Assembly (NCBI GenBank): GCA_963761735.1
Contig: CAVXHQ010000006.1
Location: 186,001-250,000 of the forward strand
Source of the DNA: CAVXHQ01 sp963761735
GTDB taxonomy: Bacteria > Pseudomonadota > Alphaproteobacteria > Rhodobacterales > Rhodobacteraceae
Direction of reading: 5' to 3'
Length of the DNA stretch: 64,000 bases
Part shown: positions 8,139-16,836 of the stretch, piece by piece
How the letters are laid out: the number at the start of each line of letters is the position of its first letter
How positions within the stretch are numbered: the first letter of the stretch is position 1
Program-made: the position numbers and the translations under genes
The notes under the pieces: model-generated
The model's database searches: none
What the model saw: the letters and a program-made list of their open reading frames with translations, nothing else
What the model was told of the DNA's origin: nothing

Positions 8139-9698
8139 TCAGCCTGCGTCGCGGTAGCTGACGCTCTTGACATCGGCGCCGGGCACCGACTTTTCGCGCC
8201 GGACGATCAGGCGGTTCAGGGCGTTGACGTAGGCCTTTGCACTGGCCACCACCGTATCGGTATCGGCGGACTGACCGGTGGCAATCCGCCCTTCTTCTTC
8301 AAGGCGGACGCTCACCGTGGCCTGGGCATCGGTCCCTTCGGTGACGGCGCTTACCTGATAAAGTTGCAGCCGTGCGGCGTGTGGATACAGATGTTTGACC
8401 GCATTGAACGTGGCGTCGACCGGGCCGTCGCCGGTCGCGGTATGGGCCTTGGCCTCGCCGTCGATCTCGAGGACCATTTCCGCCGTCTGAGGACCGTCCG
8501 TGCCACAGATCACCCGCAGACCCTTCAGGCGCAGCACGTCCTCGGCGCCGTCGTTGTGGTGAACGAGGGCGATGATATCATCGTCATAGACCTCTTTCTT
8601 GCGGTCGGCCAATTCCTTGAACCGCACGAAAAGGTCGGCCAGCTGATTATCCGCCATATCGATGCCCAGATCGGCCATTTTCGCCCGCAACGCGGCGCGC
8701 CCCGAATGTTTGCCCAAAGGCAGCGTCGTACCCGCAAGGCCGACGTCCTCGGGACGCATCACCTCGAAGGTCTCACGGTTTTTCAACATGCCGTCCTGAT
8801 GAATACCGCTTTCGTGCGCAAAGGCGTTCTTGCCGACGATGGCCTTGTTGAACTGCACATTGAATCCCGAAATTGCGGCGACCCGGCGCGAGATGTTCAT
8901 GAATTTCGTCGTATCGATGCGCGTCGAATAGGGCATGATATCCTGGCGCACCTTCATCGCCATCACCACTTCTTCGAGGGCGGTATTACCCGCCCGCTCA
9001 CCCAAGCCATTGATCGTACACTCGATCTGGCGTGCACCTCCGTCGACGGCCGCCAGAGAATTGGCCGTCGCAAGCCCGAGATCGTTGTGGCAATGGGTGG
9101 CGAAAATCACAGTTTCGGCGTTCTCGACCTCGGCGATCAGACGCCGGACAAGGTCGGCGGATTCCATCGGCGCGGTATAGCCGACGGTGTCGGGGATATT
9201 GACCGTCGTAGCGCCTGCGCGGATCGCGATGTCCACGGTCCGTTTCAGAAATTCCCATTCCGTGCGCGTTGCATCCATCGACGACCACTGAACGTCGTCG
9301 CAATAGTTGCGCGCATGGGTCACGCTGGCGTGGACCCGTTCGGCCATCGCATCCATCGTGAGATTGTGCATCTCGCGGTGCAGCGGCGAGGTGCCGATGA
9401 AGGTGTGGATGCGCGGGCGACGCGCGTGTTTCACCGCCTCCCAGCAGCGGTCGATGTCTTTGAAATTGGCGCGGCTCAGGCCGCAGACCGACGCCTGTTT
9501 CGTGCGGGTCGAAATCTCGCTGACCGCCTTGAAATCTCCCTCGGAGGCGATGGGGAACCCGGCTTCGATGATATCGACGCCCATTTCGTCCAGCAGGTCG
9601 GCGATCTCGATTTTTTCGGCGTGGGTCATGGTCGCGCCGGGGCTTTGCTCGCCGTCGCGCAACGTGGTGTCGAAAATCAACACATCGTTCTTTGTCAT
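8139..9698 (-). CDS. leuA: 2-isopropylmalate synthase
   Basis: 519 residues starting MTKNDVLIFDTTLRDGEQSPG, the diagnostic N-terminus of the HMGL-like TIM-barrel synthases, with DTTLRDGEQ supplying a metal ligand and the catalytic Arg. Other barrel signatures are the metal-binding THCHNDLGLATANSLAA and NGLGERAGNTALEEVVMA. The C-terminal third is the regulatory LeuA dimer domain, which senses leucine. The enzyme condenses acetyl-CoA with 2-oxoisovalerate in the first committed step of leucine synthesis. It is monocistronic here: the next gene downstream is mreB after 331 bp, and the upstream gene is divergent. Confidence 0.96.
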   Translation of the reverse strand: MTKNDVLIFDTTLRDGEQSPGATMTHAEKIEIADLLDEMGVDIIEAGFPIASEGDFKAVSEISTRTKQASVCGLSRANFKDIDRCWEAVKHARRPRIHTFIGTSPLHREMHNLTMDAMAERVHASVTHARNYCDDVQWSSMDATRTEWEFLKRTVDIAIRAGATTVNIPDTVGYTAPMESADLVRRLIAEVENAETVIFATHCHNDLGLATANSLAAVDGGARQIECTINGLGERAGNTALEEVVMAMKVRQDIMPYSTRIDTTKFMNISRRVAAISGFNVQFNKAIVGKNAFAHESGIHQDGMLKNRETFEVMRPEDVGLAGTTLPLGKHSGRAALRAKMADLGIDMADNQLADLFVRFKELADRKKEVYDDDIIALVHHNDGAEDVLRLKGLRVICGTDGPQTAEMVLEIDGEAKAHTATGDGPVDATFNAVKHLYPHAARLQLYQVSAVTEGTDAQATVSVRLEEEGRIATGQSADTDTVVASAKAYVNALNRLIVRREKSVPGADVKSVSYRDAG

Positions 9699-9900
9699 GT
9701 CGGTGGTCCTGTTTTCTTAGCGTTTCGCCGAAAGTGTCTGTGGCGCGTTTCCCCTCTGAGCGGTCGCGCCGACAGGCACGCTCAGAGGCGGCTAAGAAGC
9801 AGGAGGGCGCGCAAGCACTGACCCGTGAGGGCCGTCGAGGGGATATGTATGCGCGTCGTCATGGCACCCACTATAGCGATGGGATCTCCTGTGAAAAGGG

Positions 9901-9937
9901 GGGAGCCTCCGGCGGGAGTATTTTTGGCAAGAAAAAG
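9901..9937 (+). repeat. GC-rich dispersed intergenic element, copy 1
   Basis: The core GCCTCCGGCGGGAGTATTT is followed by an A/G-rich tract (GGCAAGAAAAAG). Related copies occur at 39441-39476 and, inverted, at 42581-42621. CCTCC/GGCGGG can form a short hairpin followed by T residues, so it resembles a degenerate terminator. This copy lies in the 303-bp gap between leuA (minus) and the SDR gene (plus), where I see no gene. Confidence 0.5.
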
Positions 9938-10001
9938 GGCAGGCGCGTGACAGCCGGGCAGGCAGCCCTAGATGCGGGTCATGGAAAAAGAGATGCAGGT
10001 C

Positions 10002-10667
10002 ATGAAAAACGCACTGATCATCGGCGCCTCTGGCGGCATCGGCGCGGCGGTTGCCGATACGCTTCAGGCGCGTGGCACCGCCGTGACACGGCTGTCGCGC
10101 AGCGCGGACGGGCTGGATGTGACCGACGAGACCTCCGTTTCGGCGGCGCTGGGCGCACTGGACGGGCCATTCGATCTGATATTCGTGGCGGTGGGCGTTT
10201 TGGCGATGCCCGGCGGCGCCCCGGAAAAATCGCTCGGCGCGATCGATACCGAGGCGATGGCGCAGGTATTTGCCGTCAATGCCATCGGGCCGGCTTTGAT
10301 TTTGAAACATGGCGTGCGGCTGTTGCCGAAGGGGGCGCCGTCGACAGTTGCGGTGCTCTCGGCGCGGGTCGGATCCATCGGCGACAACCGGATCGGTGGG
10401 TGGCATTCCTACCGCGCGTCCAAGGCGGCGGTGAACCAGATCGTGCACGGTGCCGCCATCGAGCTTGCGCGCAGCCACAAACAGGCGGTTTGCGTGGCGC
10501 TGCACCCCGGCACGGTGGAAACGCCCTTTACGGCGGACTATGCGGCGCGGCACAAGACGGTGCCCGCACCCGAGGCGGCCGAAAACCTGCTGTCGGTCAT
10601 CGATGGGCTGACATCGGCGCAAACGGGCGGTTTTTACGATTACGCGGGCAAGGACGTGCCGTGGTAA
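10002..10667 (+). CDS. Short-chain dehydrogenase/reductase, C-factor-like
   Basis: 221 residues from the ATG at 10002 (MKNALIIGASGGIG); in-frame ATGs at 9972, 9981 and 9993 are alternatives. The N-terminal ALIIGASGGIGAAVADTL is the dinucleotide-binding motif of a classical SDR. FVAVGV replaces the usual NNAG strand, VLSARVGSI contains the catalytic Ser, and SYRASKAAVNQIV the YxxxK pair. LHPGTVETPF is the conserved PG segment. The protein fits the CsgA/C-factor group of small SDRs; its substrate is unknown. The stop codon lies within the GTGGTAA that also starts the photolyase gene, so the two are translationally coupled. Confidence 0.8.
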   Translation: MKNALIIGASGGIGAAVADTLQARGTAVTRLSRSADGLDVTDETSVSAALGALDGPFDLIFVAVGVLAMPGGAPEKSLGAIDTEAMAQVFAVNAIGPALILKHGVRLLPKGAPSTVAVLSARVGSIGDNRIGGWHSYRASKAAVNQIVHGAAIELARSHKQAVCVALHPGTVETPFTADYAARHKTVPAPEAAENLLSVIDGLTSAQTGGFYDYAGKDVPW

Positions 10668-12193
10668 CGCCGCGCCTGATCCTCGTTCTGGGCGATCAGC
10701 TGAGCGACACCCTGTCGGCACTGGCGCAGGCAGACCGCGACACCGATGTCGTTGTCATGGCCGAGGTCATGGACGAGGCGCGGTATGTGCCGCACCATCC
10801 CAAGAAGATCGCCTTTTGTTTTGCCGCGATGCGCAAATTCGCCGTGCGTCTGGAGAAGGCGGGCTGGCAGGTACTTTACACCCGGCTGGACGATGCGGCC
10901 ACCTCCGGGTCCATCGTGGGTGAATTGTTGCGTCGCGCCGATGAGGTTGGTGCGACCGAGGTGATCGCGACGGAGCCGGGGGAGTGGCGGCTGATTTCGG
11001 CCCTCGAGGAGGCGCCGCTGGCCGTGCACCAATTTGCCGACACCCGCTTTATCGCGTCGCACGCGCGATTCGAGGGTTGGGCCGAGGGGCGCAAACAACT
11101 GCGGATGGAGTATTTCTACCGCGAGATGCGGCGCGAGACGGGCCTGATGATGGAGGGCGACAATCCCGCCGGCGGCAAGTGGAATTTCGATCACGACAAC
11201 CGCAAGGCAGCCCCCAAGGGCCTCGATCCGGCCGGGCCGATGGCGTTCACGCCGGATGAGACGGTCGAAGAGGTACTGACACTCGTCGAGGAACGGTTCG
11301 GCGAAAATTTCGGCGATCTGCGGCCCTTTACCTTTGCCACCGACACGGGGCAGGCGCGCCGCCAGCTTGCCCATTGGCTCAGGACCGGCCTGCCGGATTT
11401 TGGCGATTTTCAGGACGCGATGGTGAAAGGCCAGCCGTTTCTGTACCATTCGCTGATCAGTTTCTACATCAATGCAGGCCTGCTCGATCCGCTCAAGGTG
11501 TGCCGCGCCGTCGAGACCGAGTGGCGCGAGGGCCGCGCGCCGATCAACGCCGCAGAAGGATTTATCCGTCAGATCATCGGCTGGCGCGAATATATGCGCG
11601 GCATCTATTTCCTCGAAGGGCCGGACTATACGCAACGCAACGTGCTGAACCACGACCGCGACCTGCCGCCGCTGTACTGGGGGGCGCCCACGGACATGGC
11701 TTGCCTGTCAGAAGCGGTCGGTCAGACCCGCGCGCATGCCTATGCGCACCACATCCAGCGGCTGATGATCACCGGCAATTTCGCGCTGCTGTGCGGGGTG
11801 GCGCCGTTGCAGATCCACGAATGGTATCTGGCCGTCTATGCCGATGCCTACGAATGGGTAGAGGCGCCGAATGTCATCGGCATGAGCCAGTTCGCCGATG
11901 GCGGTCTGCTGGGATCAAAGCCCTATGTCTCTTCGGGTGCCTATATCGACCGGATGTCGGATTATTGCAAATCCTGCGCCTATTCGGTCAAGAAAAAGAC
12001 CGGAGAGGGGGCCTGTCCGTTCAATTCGTTATACTGGCATTTCCTGAACCGGCACCGAGAGCGCTTCGAGGCGAACCCGCGCATGGGCAATATGTACCGT
12101 ACCTGGGACCGCATGGACGCGAATCGCAAGGCGACGGTCCTGTCCGACGCGGATACGTTTCTGAAACGGCTCGACGCGGGCGATCCGGTTTAA
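10661..12193 (+). CDS. Iron-sulfur bacterial cryptochrome/(6-4) photolyase (FeS-BCP, PhrB/CryB type)
   Basis: 510 residues from a GTG at 10661 that overlaps the SDR stop by 7 bp. The N-terminal domain opens with TPRLILVLGDQLSDTLSAL, typical of this class (DUF523-like antenna domain). The C-terminal FAD domain includes the four cysteines expected for a [4Fe-4S] cluster: Cys348, Cys436, Cys439 and Cys452 (YCKSCAYS...ACPFN). Their spacing matches Agrobacterium PhrB within two residues. LMITGNFALLCGVAPLQ and NVIGMSQFADGG line the flavin pocket in relatives. These proteins repair (6-4) photoproducts with light or act as photoreceptors; sequence alone does not decide which. Confidence 0.92.
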   Translation: MVTPRLILVLGDQLSDTLSALAQADRDTDVVVMAEVMDEARYVPHHPKKIAFCFAAMRKFAVRLEKAGWQVLYTRLDDAATSGSIVGELLRRADEVGATEVIATEPGEWRLISALEEAPLAVHQFADTRFIASHARFEGWAEGRKQLRMEYFYREMRRETGLMMEGDNPAGGKWNFDHDNRKAAPKGLDPAGPMAFTPDETVEEVLTLVEERFGENFGDLRPFTFATDTGQARRQLAHWLRTGLPDFGDFQDAMVKGQPFLYHSLISFYINAGLLDPLKVCRAVETEWREGRAPINAAEGFIRQIIGWREYMRGIYFLEGPDYTQRNVLNHDRDLPPLYWGAPTDMACLSEAVGQTRAHAYAHHIQRLMITGNFALLCGVAPLQIHEWYLAVYADAYEWVEAPNVIGMSQFADGGLLGSKPYVSSGAYIDRMSDYCKSCAYSVKKKTGEGACPFNSLYWHFLNRHRERFEANPRMGNMYRTWDRMDANRKATVLSDADTFLKRLDAGDPV

Positions 12194-12278
12194 GGCCATT
12201 TTGGATAGCGCGCCGGTCTTTCGGCGGGCCGATGTAAAGTCGTGCGAAGGGTTCGGGGAGAGGCCGAACGCTGGCGCG

Positions 12279-13730
12279 TCAGTTCTCGACCGGCACGACC
12301 TCGACGGTCTCGGCCGGCCCTTCGACGGCGGCGGGTGTCGCAAGAATGCCGTCCTGCCATTCGCCGTCGGCCTCTTCGCCCGTGGCATAGGTGAGGGTGC
12401 CGGCGCCCTGCCGACGGCCTGCGCGAAACTCGCCGGTATAGACGTCGCCGTTGGCATAGGTGGCGGTGCCCATGCCGTCGATCTCGCCGTTTTCCCAGGC
12501 GCCGGTATAGGTAAACCCGTCCGGCATCGTGATCGTGCCGGTGCCGTGCCGCTGACCGCCCAGAAAGGCGCCGTCGTAGACCGTGCCATCGGCATAGGTG
12601 GCCACGCCCGCGCCTTCGCGCTGGCCGTCGATCCAGCCGCCGGTATAGGTATAGCCGTCGGCGTAGGTCATCGTGCCCTGGCCGTGGTTTTTCGCGTTCA
12701 GGAAATCGCCGTCATAGACGATGCCGTTGGCATAGGTGGCCACGCCGCGCCCTTCGATCACGCCCGCGACCCATTCGCCTTCGTAGGTCGAGCCGTCGGG
12801 ATAGGTGATCTTGCCGGTGCCATCCGCAAGGTCGCCCTCGAACTGGCCGGTATAGACAGAGCCGTCGGGATAGGTGACTTCGCCCAGCCCCTCGATCTGG
12901 CCATTCACCCAGGCGCCGACATAGCGGTAGCCGTCGGTGCCGGTGAACGTGCCCTGACCGTGGCGCCGGTCGCCCTGAAACCCGCCGGTATAAACGTCGC
13001 CGCCCGCGTAGGTGACCGTTCCGGTGCCCTCGCGGCGTCCCTCGACCAGCGTGCCTTCGTAGATGTCGCCGTTCGCCTGAACGAGGCGTCCCTCGCCCTG
13101 TATCTGGTCGGCGACCCAGCCGCCGGTATAGCTCAACCCGTCGGGCCGGGTCAGCGTGCCCGTGCCCTCGCGGCGCCCGGCGACCAGTGCGCCGGTATAG
13201 ACAGAGCCGTCGGCAAAGGTGATCGTACCTTCGCCTTCCTTGACGCCGTTGATCCACGGGCCTTCGTAGCGATAGCCGTCCTGCGCCGTCATCATGCCCG
13301 TGCCGTGGTGCATCGCGTTGCGGAACGCGCCTTCGTAGCGGACGCCGTTGACGTAGGTGGCGATGCCGTCGCCGGTGATCTTGCCGTCGGTCCAGTCGCC
13401 TTCGTAGGTGCCGCCATCGGCAAAGGCGATGGCCCCGAACCCCTCGGGCTTACCGGCGGCGAATGTCCCGGTATAGACCGAACCGTCGGGATAGGTCGCG
13501 GTGCCCTCGCCCCGGATTTCGCCCTCGTACCAGTCGCCCTCGTAGATGTAGCCATTGGGCAGCGTGTAGGTGCCGGTGCCGTGCTGGCGGCCGTTCAGGA
13601 ACGTGCCTTCATAGACGCCGCCGTCCTCGTATTGCTTGATCTCGACGGTCTGGGCCGGGGCCGCGACGGCAAGCCCCAGGGCAATGGCCGCGGCAAGTGA
13701 AAAGACGGTCGGCACGGGGCGGATGGGCAT
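12279..13730 (-). CDS. Secreted MORN-repeat protein with about 19 tandem repeats
   Basis: 483 residues. A signal peptide (FSLAAAIALGLAVAAPAQ) is followed almost wholly by MORN repeats of exactly 23 residues, about 18 regular copies and one degenerate last copy (GEEADGEW). The pattern is G-x-x-Y-x-G-x-(F/W)-x-x-G-x-x-x-G-x-G-x-x-T-(Y/F)-x-(D/N). Copies alternate loosely between a Y-x-G-x-W type and a V-Y-x-G-x-F type, hinting at a 46-residue super-repeat. A short acidic tail ends with VEVVPVEN. MORN repeats build elongated beta-hairpin rods that bind other proteins or lipids; a periplasmic or surface role is inferred from the signal peptide. The gene stands alone. Confidence 0.88.
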   Translation of the reverse strand: MPIRPVPTVFSLAAAIALGLAVAAPAQTVEIKQYEDGGVYEGTFLNGRQHGTGTYTLPNGYIYEGDWYEGEIRGEGTATYPDGSVYTGTFAAGKPEGFGAIAFADGGTYEGDWTDGKITGDGIATYVNGVRYEGAFRNAMHHGTGMMTAQDGYRYEGPWINGVKEGEGTITFADGSVYTGALVAGRREGTGTLTRPDGLSYTGGWVADQIQGEGRLVQANGDIYEGTLVEGRREGTGTVTYAGGDVYTGGFQGDRRHGQGTFTGTDGYRYVGAWVNGQIEGLGEVTYPDGSVYTGQFEGDLADGTGKITYPDGSTYEGEWVAGVIEGRGVATYANGIVYDGDFLNAKNHGQGTMTYADGYTYTGGWIDGQREGAGVATYADGTVYDGAFLGGQRHGTGTITMPDGFTYTGAWENGEIDGMGTATYANGDVYTGEFRAGRRQGAGTLTYATGEEADGEWQDGILATPAAVEGPAETVEVVPVEN

Positions 13731-13947
13731 TGGGGACGGCTCCAGGTGGCGGGTCGGCGCGGGCGCGCCAGCATCGGGTGGGTCAAGTTAACGCTGCCCG
13801 ACCGGGCTGACAACCTGCCGCGACGCCGCGCGGGGCCGGAGGCATGGCGCGCGCAGGCGGGTTTCCTTGCGGCGTGTACCTGCTACATGAGGGCGGATCG
13901 TGCGGCCTCTGTTCGCGGCACCCCTCAGGACGACAGGACGCCCCAAG

Positions 13948-15636
13948 ATGACCGATACCTTTCGCCTGACGATGGCGCAGATCAACCCGACGCTGGGCGA
14001 CATGGACGGCAATACGACACGCGCCCTCGCCGCCTGGCAAGAGGGCAAGGCGGCGGGCGCTGACATGGTCCTGCTGCCGGAGATGTTCCTCGTCGGCTAT
14101 CAGCCGCAGGACATCGTGCGCAAAGAGGTGTTTACCCGCGAGGCGATGGCCCGCGTCGAGGCGCTGGCCGAAAGCGTCAGGGACGGTCCGATCCTTGGCA
14201 TCGGCCACCCGTGGCTGGGCGGCACCGGGCAGGAGACGCTCGATATCACCAAGGTGGACCTCTACAACGCCTATTCGATCCTGAAGGACGGCAAGGTCGT
14301 CAGCCGGACGCTCAAGCACAATCTGCCGAATTACAACGTCTTTGACGAAGAACGCCTGTACCGCCACGGCCCGCTTGGCGGACCGTTCGATGCCGGGCCG
14401 CTTCGCATCGGCGTGCCGATCTGCGAGGACGCGTGGTTTCCGGACGTGGCCGAGGCCATGGTCGAAAGCGGCGCCGACATCCTCGTGGTGCCGAACGGGT
14501 CGCCCTATTTCCGCGACAAGCTGTCGTTCCGGATGCAGGTGATGATCGCCCGCGTCGTGGAAAACGATGTGCCGCTGGCCTATCTGAACATGGTTGGCGG
14601 GCAGGACGATCAGGTGTTCGACGGCGGGTCCTTCGTGCTCAACCGCGGGGGCGCGCTGGCGGTGCAGATGCCGCTGTTCGACGAGGTCGTGACCCACGTC
14701 GATTTCAGGCGGACCGACGCGGGCTGGGTGGCGGTGGAGGGCCAACGCGCCACGGCCCCCGACGCATGGGAGCAGGACTATCGCGCCATGGTCCTGAGCC
14801 TGCGCGATTATCTGCGCAAGACCGGGTTTGAAAAGGTGCTGCTCGGCCTGTCGGGTGGCGTCGACAGCGCGATCGTTGCCTGTATCGCCGCCGACGCCAT
14901 CGGGCCCGCAAACGTGCGCTGCGTCATGCTGCCGTCGGAGTACACCTCGCAGGCCTCGCTCGACGATGCCGCAGATGTCGCCAACCGGCTGGGATGCCCC
15001 TATGACACCGTGTCCATCGCCGGGCCGCGCGCCGCCGTGACCGATGCGCTGGCACCGCTGTTCGAAGGGTATGACGAAGGGTTGACCGAAGAAAACATCC
15101 AGTCGCGCCTGCGCGGCCTGCTGCTTATGGCGCAATCCAACAAGTTCGGCGAAATGCTGCTGACCACGGGCAACAAATCCGAAGTCGCGGTGGGATATGC
15201 CACGATCTACGGCGACATGGCGGGCGGGTACAACCCGATCAAGGATCTGTACAAATGCCGTGTGTTCGAGACCTGCCGCTGGCGCAACGCCAACCACCGC
15301 GACTGGATGCTGGGCCGTCCCGGCGAGGTGATCCCCGTATCGATCATCGACAAACCGCCCACCGCCGAACTGCGCCACGACCAGCGCGACGACCAGTCGC
15401 TGCCGCCCTATGAAATCCTCGACGGCATCCTTGAGATGCTGGTGGATCACGACAGGTCCGTCGCCGATTGCGTGGCCGCCGGCTATGACCGCGAAACGGT
15501 GAAAAAGATCGAGCGGCTGGTGTATCTGAGCGAGTACAAACGGTTTCAGGCGGCCCCCGGCACGCGGCTGACGCGGTCTGCGTTCTGGCTCGACCGGCGG
15601 TATCCGATCGTCAACGGCTGGCGCGACAAAAGCTGA
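13948..15636 (+). CDS. nadE: Glutamine-dependent NAD+ synthetase
   Basis: 562 residues from the ATG at 13948 (MTDTFRLTMAQINPTLGD); upstream in-frame codons would add an unrelated leader. The N-terminal nitrilase-fold glutaminase has Glu in VLLPEMFLVGYQ, Lys in TLKHNLPNY and Cys in GVPICEDAWF. The C-terminal ATP-pyrophosphatase domain has the PP-loop LGLSGGVDSAIVACIA, TTGNKSEVAVGYATIYGDMA and the late DKPPTAELR region. The enzyme amidates deamido-NAD+ with ammonia from glutamine, the final step of NAD synthesis. The gene is free-standing; hairpin-forming sequence follows it (15650-15705). Confidence 0.95.
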   Translation: MTDTFRLTMAQINPTLGDMDGNTTRALAAWQEGKAAGADMVLLPEMFLVGYQPQDIVRKEVFTREAMARVEALAESVRDGPILGIGHPWLGGTGQETLDITKVDLYNAYSILKDGKVVSRTLKHNLPNYNVFDEERLYRHGPLGGPFDAGPLRIGVPICEDAWFPDVAEAMVESGADILVVPNGSPYFRDKLSFRMQVMIARVVENDVPLAYLNMVGGQDDQVFDGGSFVLNRGGALAVQMPLFDEVVTHVDFRRTDAGWVAVEGQRATAPDAWEQDYRAMVLSLRDYLRKTGFEKVLLGLSGGVDSAIVACIAADAIGPANVRCVMLPSEYTSQASLDDAADVANRLGCPYDTVSIAGPRAAVTDALAPLFEGYDEGLTEENIQSRLRGLLLMAQSNKFGEMLLTTGNKSEVAVGYATIYGDMAGGYNPIKDLYKCRVFETCRWRNANHRDWMLGRPGEVIPVSIIDKPPTAELRHDQRDDQSLPPYEILDGILEMLVDHDRSVADCVAAGYDRETVKKIERLVYLSEYKRFQAAPGTRLTRSAFWLDRRYPIVNGWRDKS

Positions 15637-15786
15637 TCCGGCAGGCAAGCGAAGGGTCCGGACGGCCTGCGCGATCGGGTTGAGCCCGATGGACGACCCT
15701 TTGCGCTCCCCGGAGGCATTTTCGGCGAGAGGAAGCTGCAGGGCGGCGATCTGTGGTACGGTCTCGTGAGGGTTCCGGAGGGTGAT

Positions 15787-16218
15787 ATGGCGAAAGCGGA
15801 CAACAGGACTGTCGCGACGGCGCAGAGCGCGGACGATTTTCTGGAGGGCGTCGATGACAGGCGGCGCGACGATGCGCAGCGGCTGGATGCGCTGTTTCGC
15901 GAGGGGACGGGCTACGCGCCGCGCATGTGGGGGGCGACCATCGTTGGATACGGGCAGTATCATTACCGCTATGAAAGCGGACGCGAGGGCGTTTCTCTGG
16001 CGACCGGATTTGCGGTGCGCAAGGCGGATCTGGTTCTTTATATCATGCCGGGCTACGCCGAACTCGGCGACATGCTCGACCGGCTGGGCAAGCATCGCAA
16101 AGGCAAGGCCTGTCTGTATTTGAAACGGCTGAGCGATATCGACGAGGCGGTTTTGCGGGAAATCATTGTCGCAGGGCTGGCCGATCTGGCGACGAACTGG
16201 ACGGTTTCGCCCACCTGA
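15787..16218 (+). CDS. DUF1801 (YdhG/PF08818) family protein
   Basis: 143 residues, start at the ATG at 15787 just after GGAGGGTG. The DUF1801 core is visible: YHYRYESGREG, VRKADLVLYIMPGY and LGKHRKGKACLYLKRLSDID, in the usual order and spacing. The family is cytoplasmic, with an alpha/beta fold and no established activity. A distant relative lies at 48782-49228. The gap from nadE (150 bp) contains hairpins, so it probably has its own promoter. No function is proposed. Confidence 0.85.
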   Translation: MAKADNRTVATAQSADDFLEGVDDRRRDDAQRLDALFREGTGYAPRMWGATIVGYGQYHYRYESGREGVSLATGFAVRKADLVLYIMPGYAELGDMLDRLGKHRKGKACLYLKRLSDIDEAVLREIIVAGLADLATNWTVSPT

Positions 16219-16380
16219 CGGGCATCCGTGCACGGTCGCTTCGATTGCAGTAACCCGCAGCGATGTCACGGTCCGGCAACTTCCGGCATCTGGCTCCCGA
16301 TGCAGGATAAGCCATACGACAGATCGCCGACGTCTCCGGGAAAATCTCGGCGGCCCTTGAATGGGCGGGTCGAGGATCGA

Positions 16381-16773
16381 TCACGACCACCATTCGTCGA
16401 TGGCCGCGATATCGTCGTCCGACCAGCCGAAATGATGCGCAAATTCGTGCACCGTCACATGCGCGACGAGTTCGGCCAGCGTCACATTCCCGCGCTCGGC
16501 CCATTCGTCGAGGATCGGGCGGCGGAACAGCCAGACGGTGTCCGGACCCACCGGCTGATCGAAGGCGCTCTTCTGGGTCAGCGGGATGCCGTCGTACAGC
16601 CCGCTGATCTCGAACGGACCGGCGTCCATATCCTTCAGGATCTGCTCGTCCGGAAACTCGACCACGCGCAGCGAGACCTGTGCCGCCGCCCCGCGAAACG
16701 CCTGTGGCAAGGCCGCGACCGTCGCGCGGGCGTGCTCCTCGATTTCGTCGCAGGTGGGGGCGGTGCTGTCCAT
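16381..16773 (-). CDS. Small zincin-like metallopeptidase family protein
   Basis: 130 residues. The metal-binding signature HVTVHEFAHHFGWSDDDI (HExxH plus a downstream acidic segment) sits near the C-terminus, as in the 'metallopeptidase family protein' group (PF06262, zincin_1). The N-terminal part (IEEHARATVAALPQAFRG, ISGLYDGIPL, VWLFRRPILDEWAER) fits the same family. No signal peptide is present, so it is probably cytoplasmic. Substrates are unknown. It is transcribed away from the divergent gltX, whose start lies 64 bp from its own. The 162-bp gap on its other side shows no gene. Confidence 0.85.
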   Translation of the reverse strand: MDSTAPTCDEIEEHARATVAALPQAFRGAAAQVSLRVVEFPDEQILKDMDAGPFEISGLYDGIPLTQKSAFDQPVGPDTVWLFRRPILDEWAERGNVTLAELVAHVTVHEFAHHFGWSDDDIAAIDEWWS

Positions 16774-16836
16774 GGGCGCGATATGGACAATCTCGGACCA
16801 TTATGGAAGAGCCTGCGACAACCCTCGGAGGCCCAC

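Noticed and set aside
9692..10660. Photolyase gene starting near 9692
   Set aside because: The upstream part of that frame overlaps the SDR gene in another frame and lacks family similarity; the GTG at 10661 gives the normal length.
12279..13730. DNA-level tandem repeat or CRISPR-like array
   Set aside because: The 69-bp periodicity is the coding sequence of MORN repeats, with variable DNA and no conserved repeat/spacer structure.
13783..16269. 828-residue minus-strand ORF opposite nadE
   Set aside because: No recognisable domain, and it covers three independent plus-strand features including a complete NAD synthetase.
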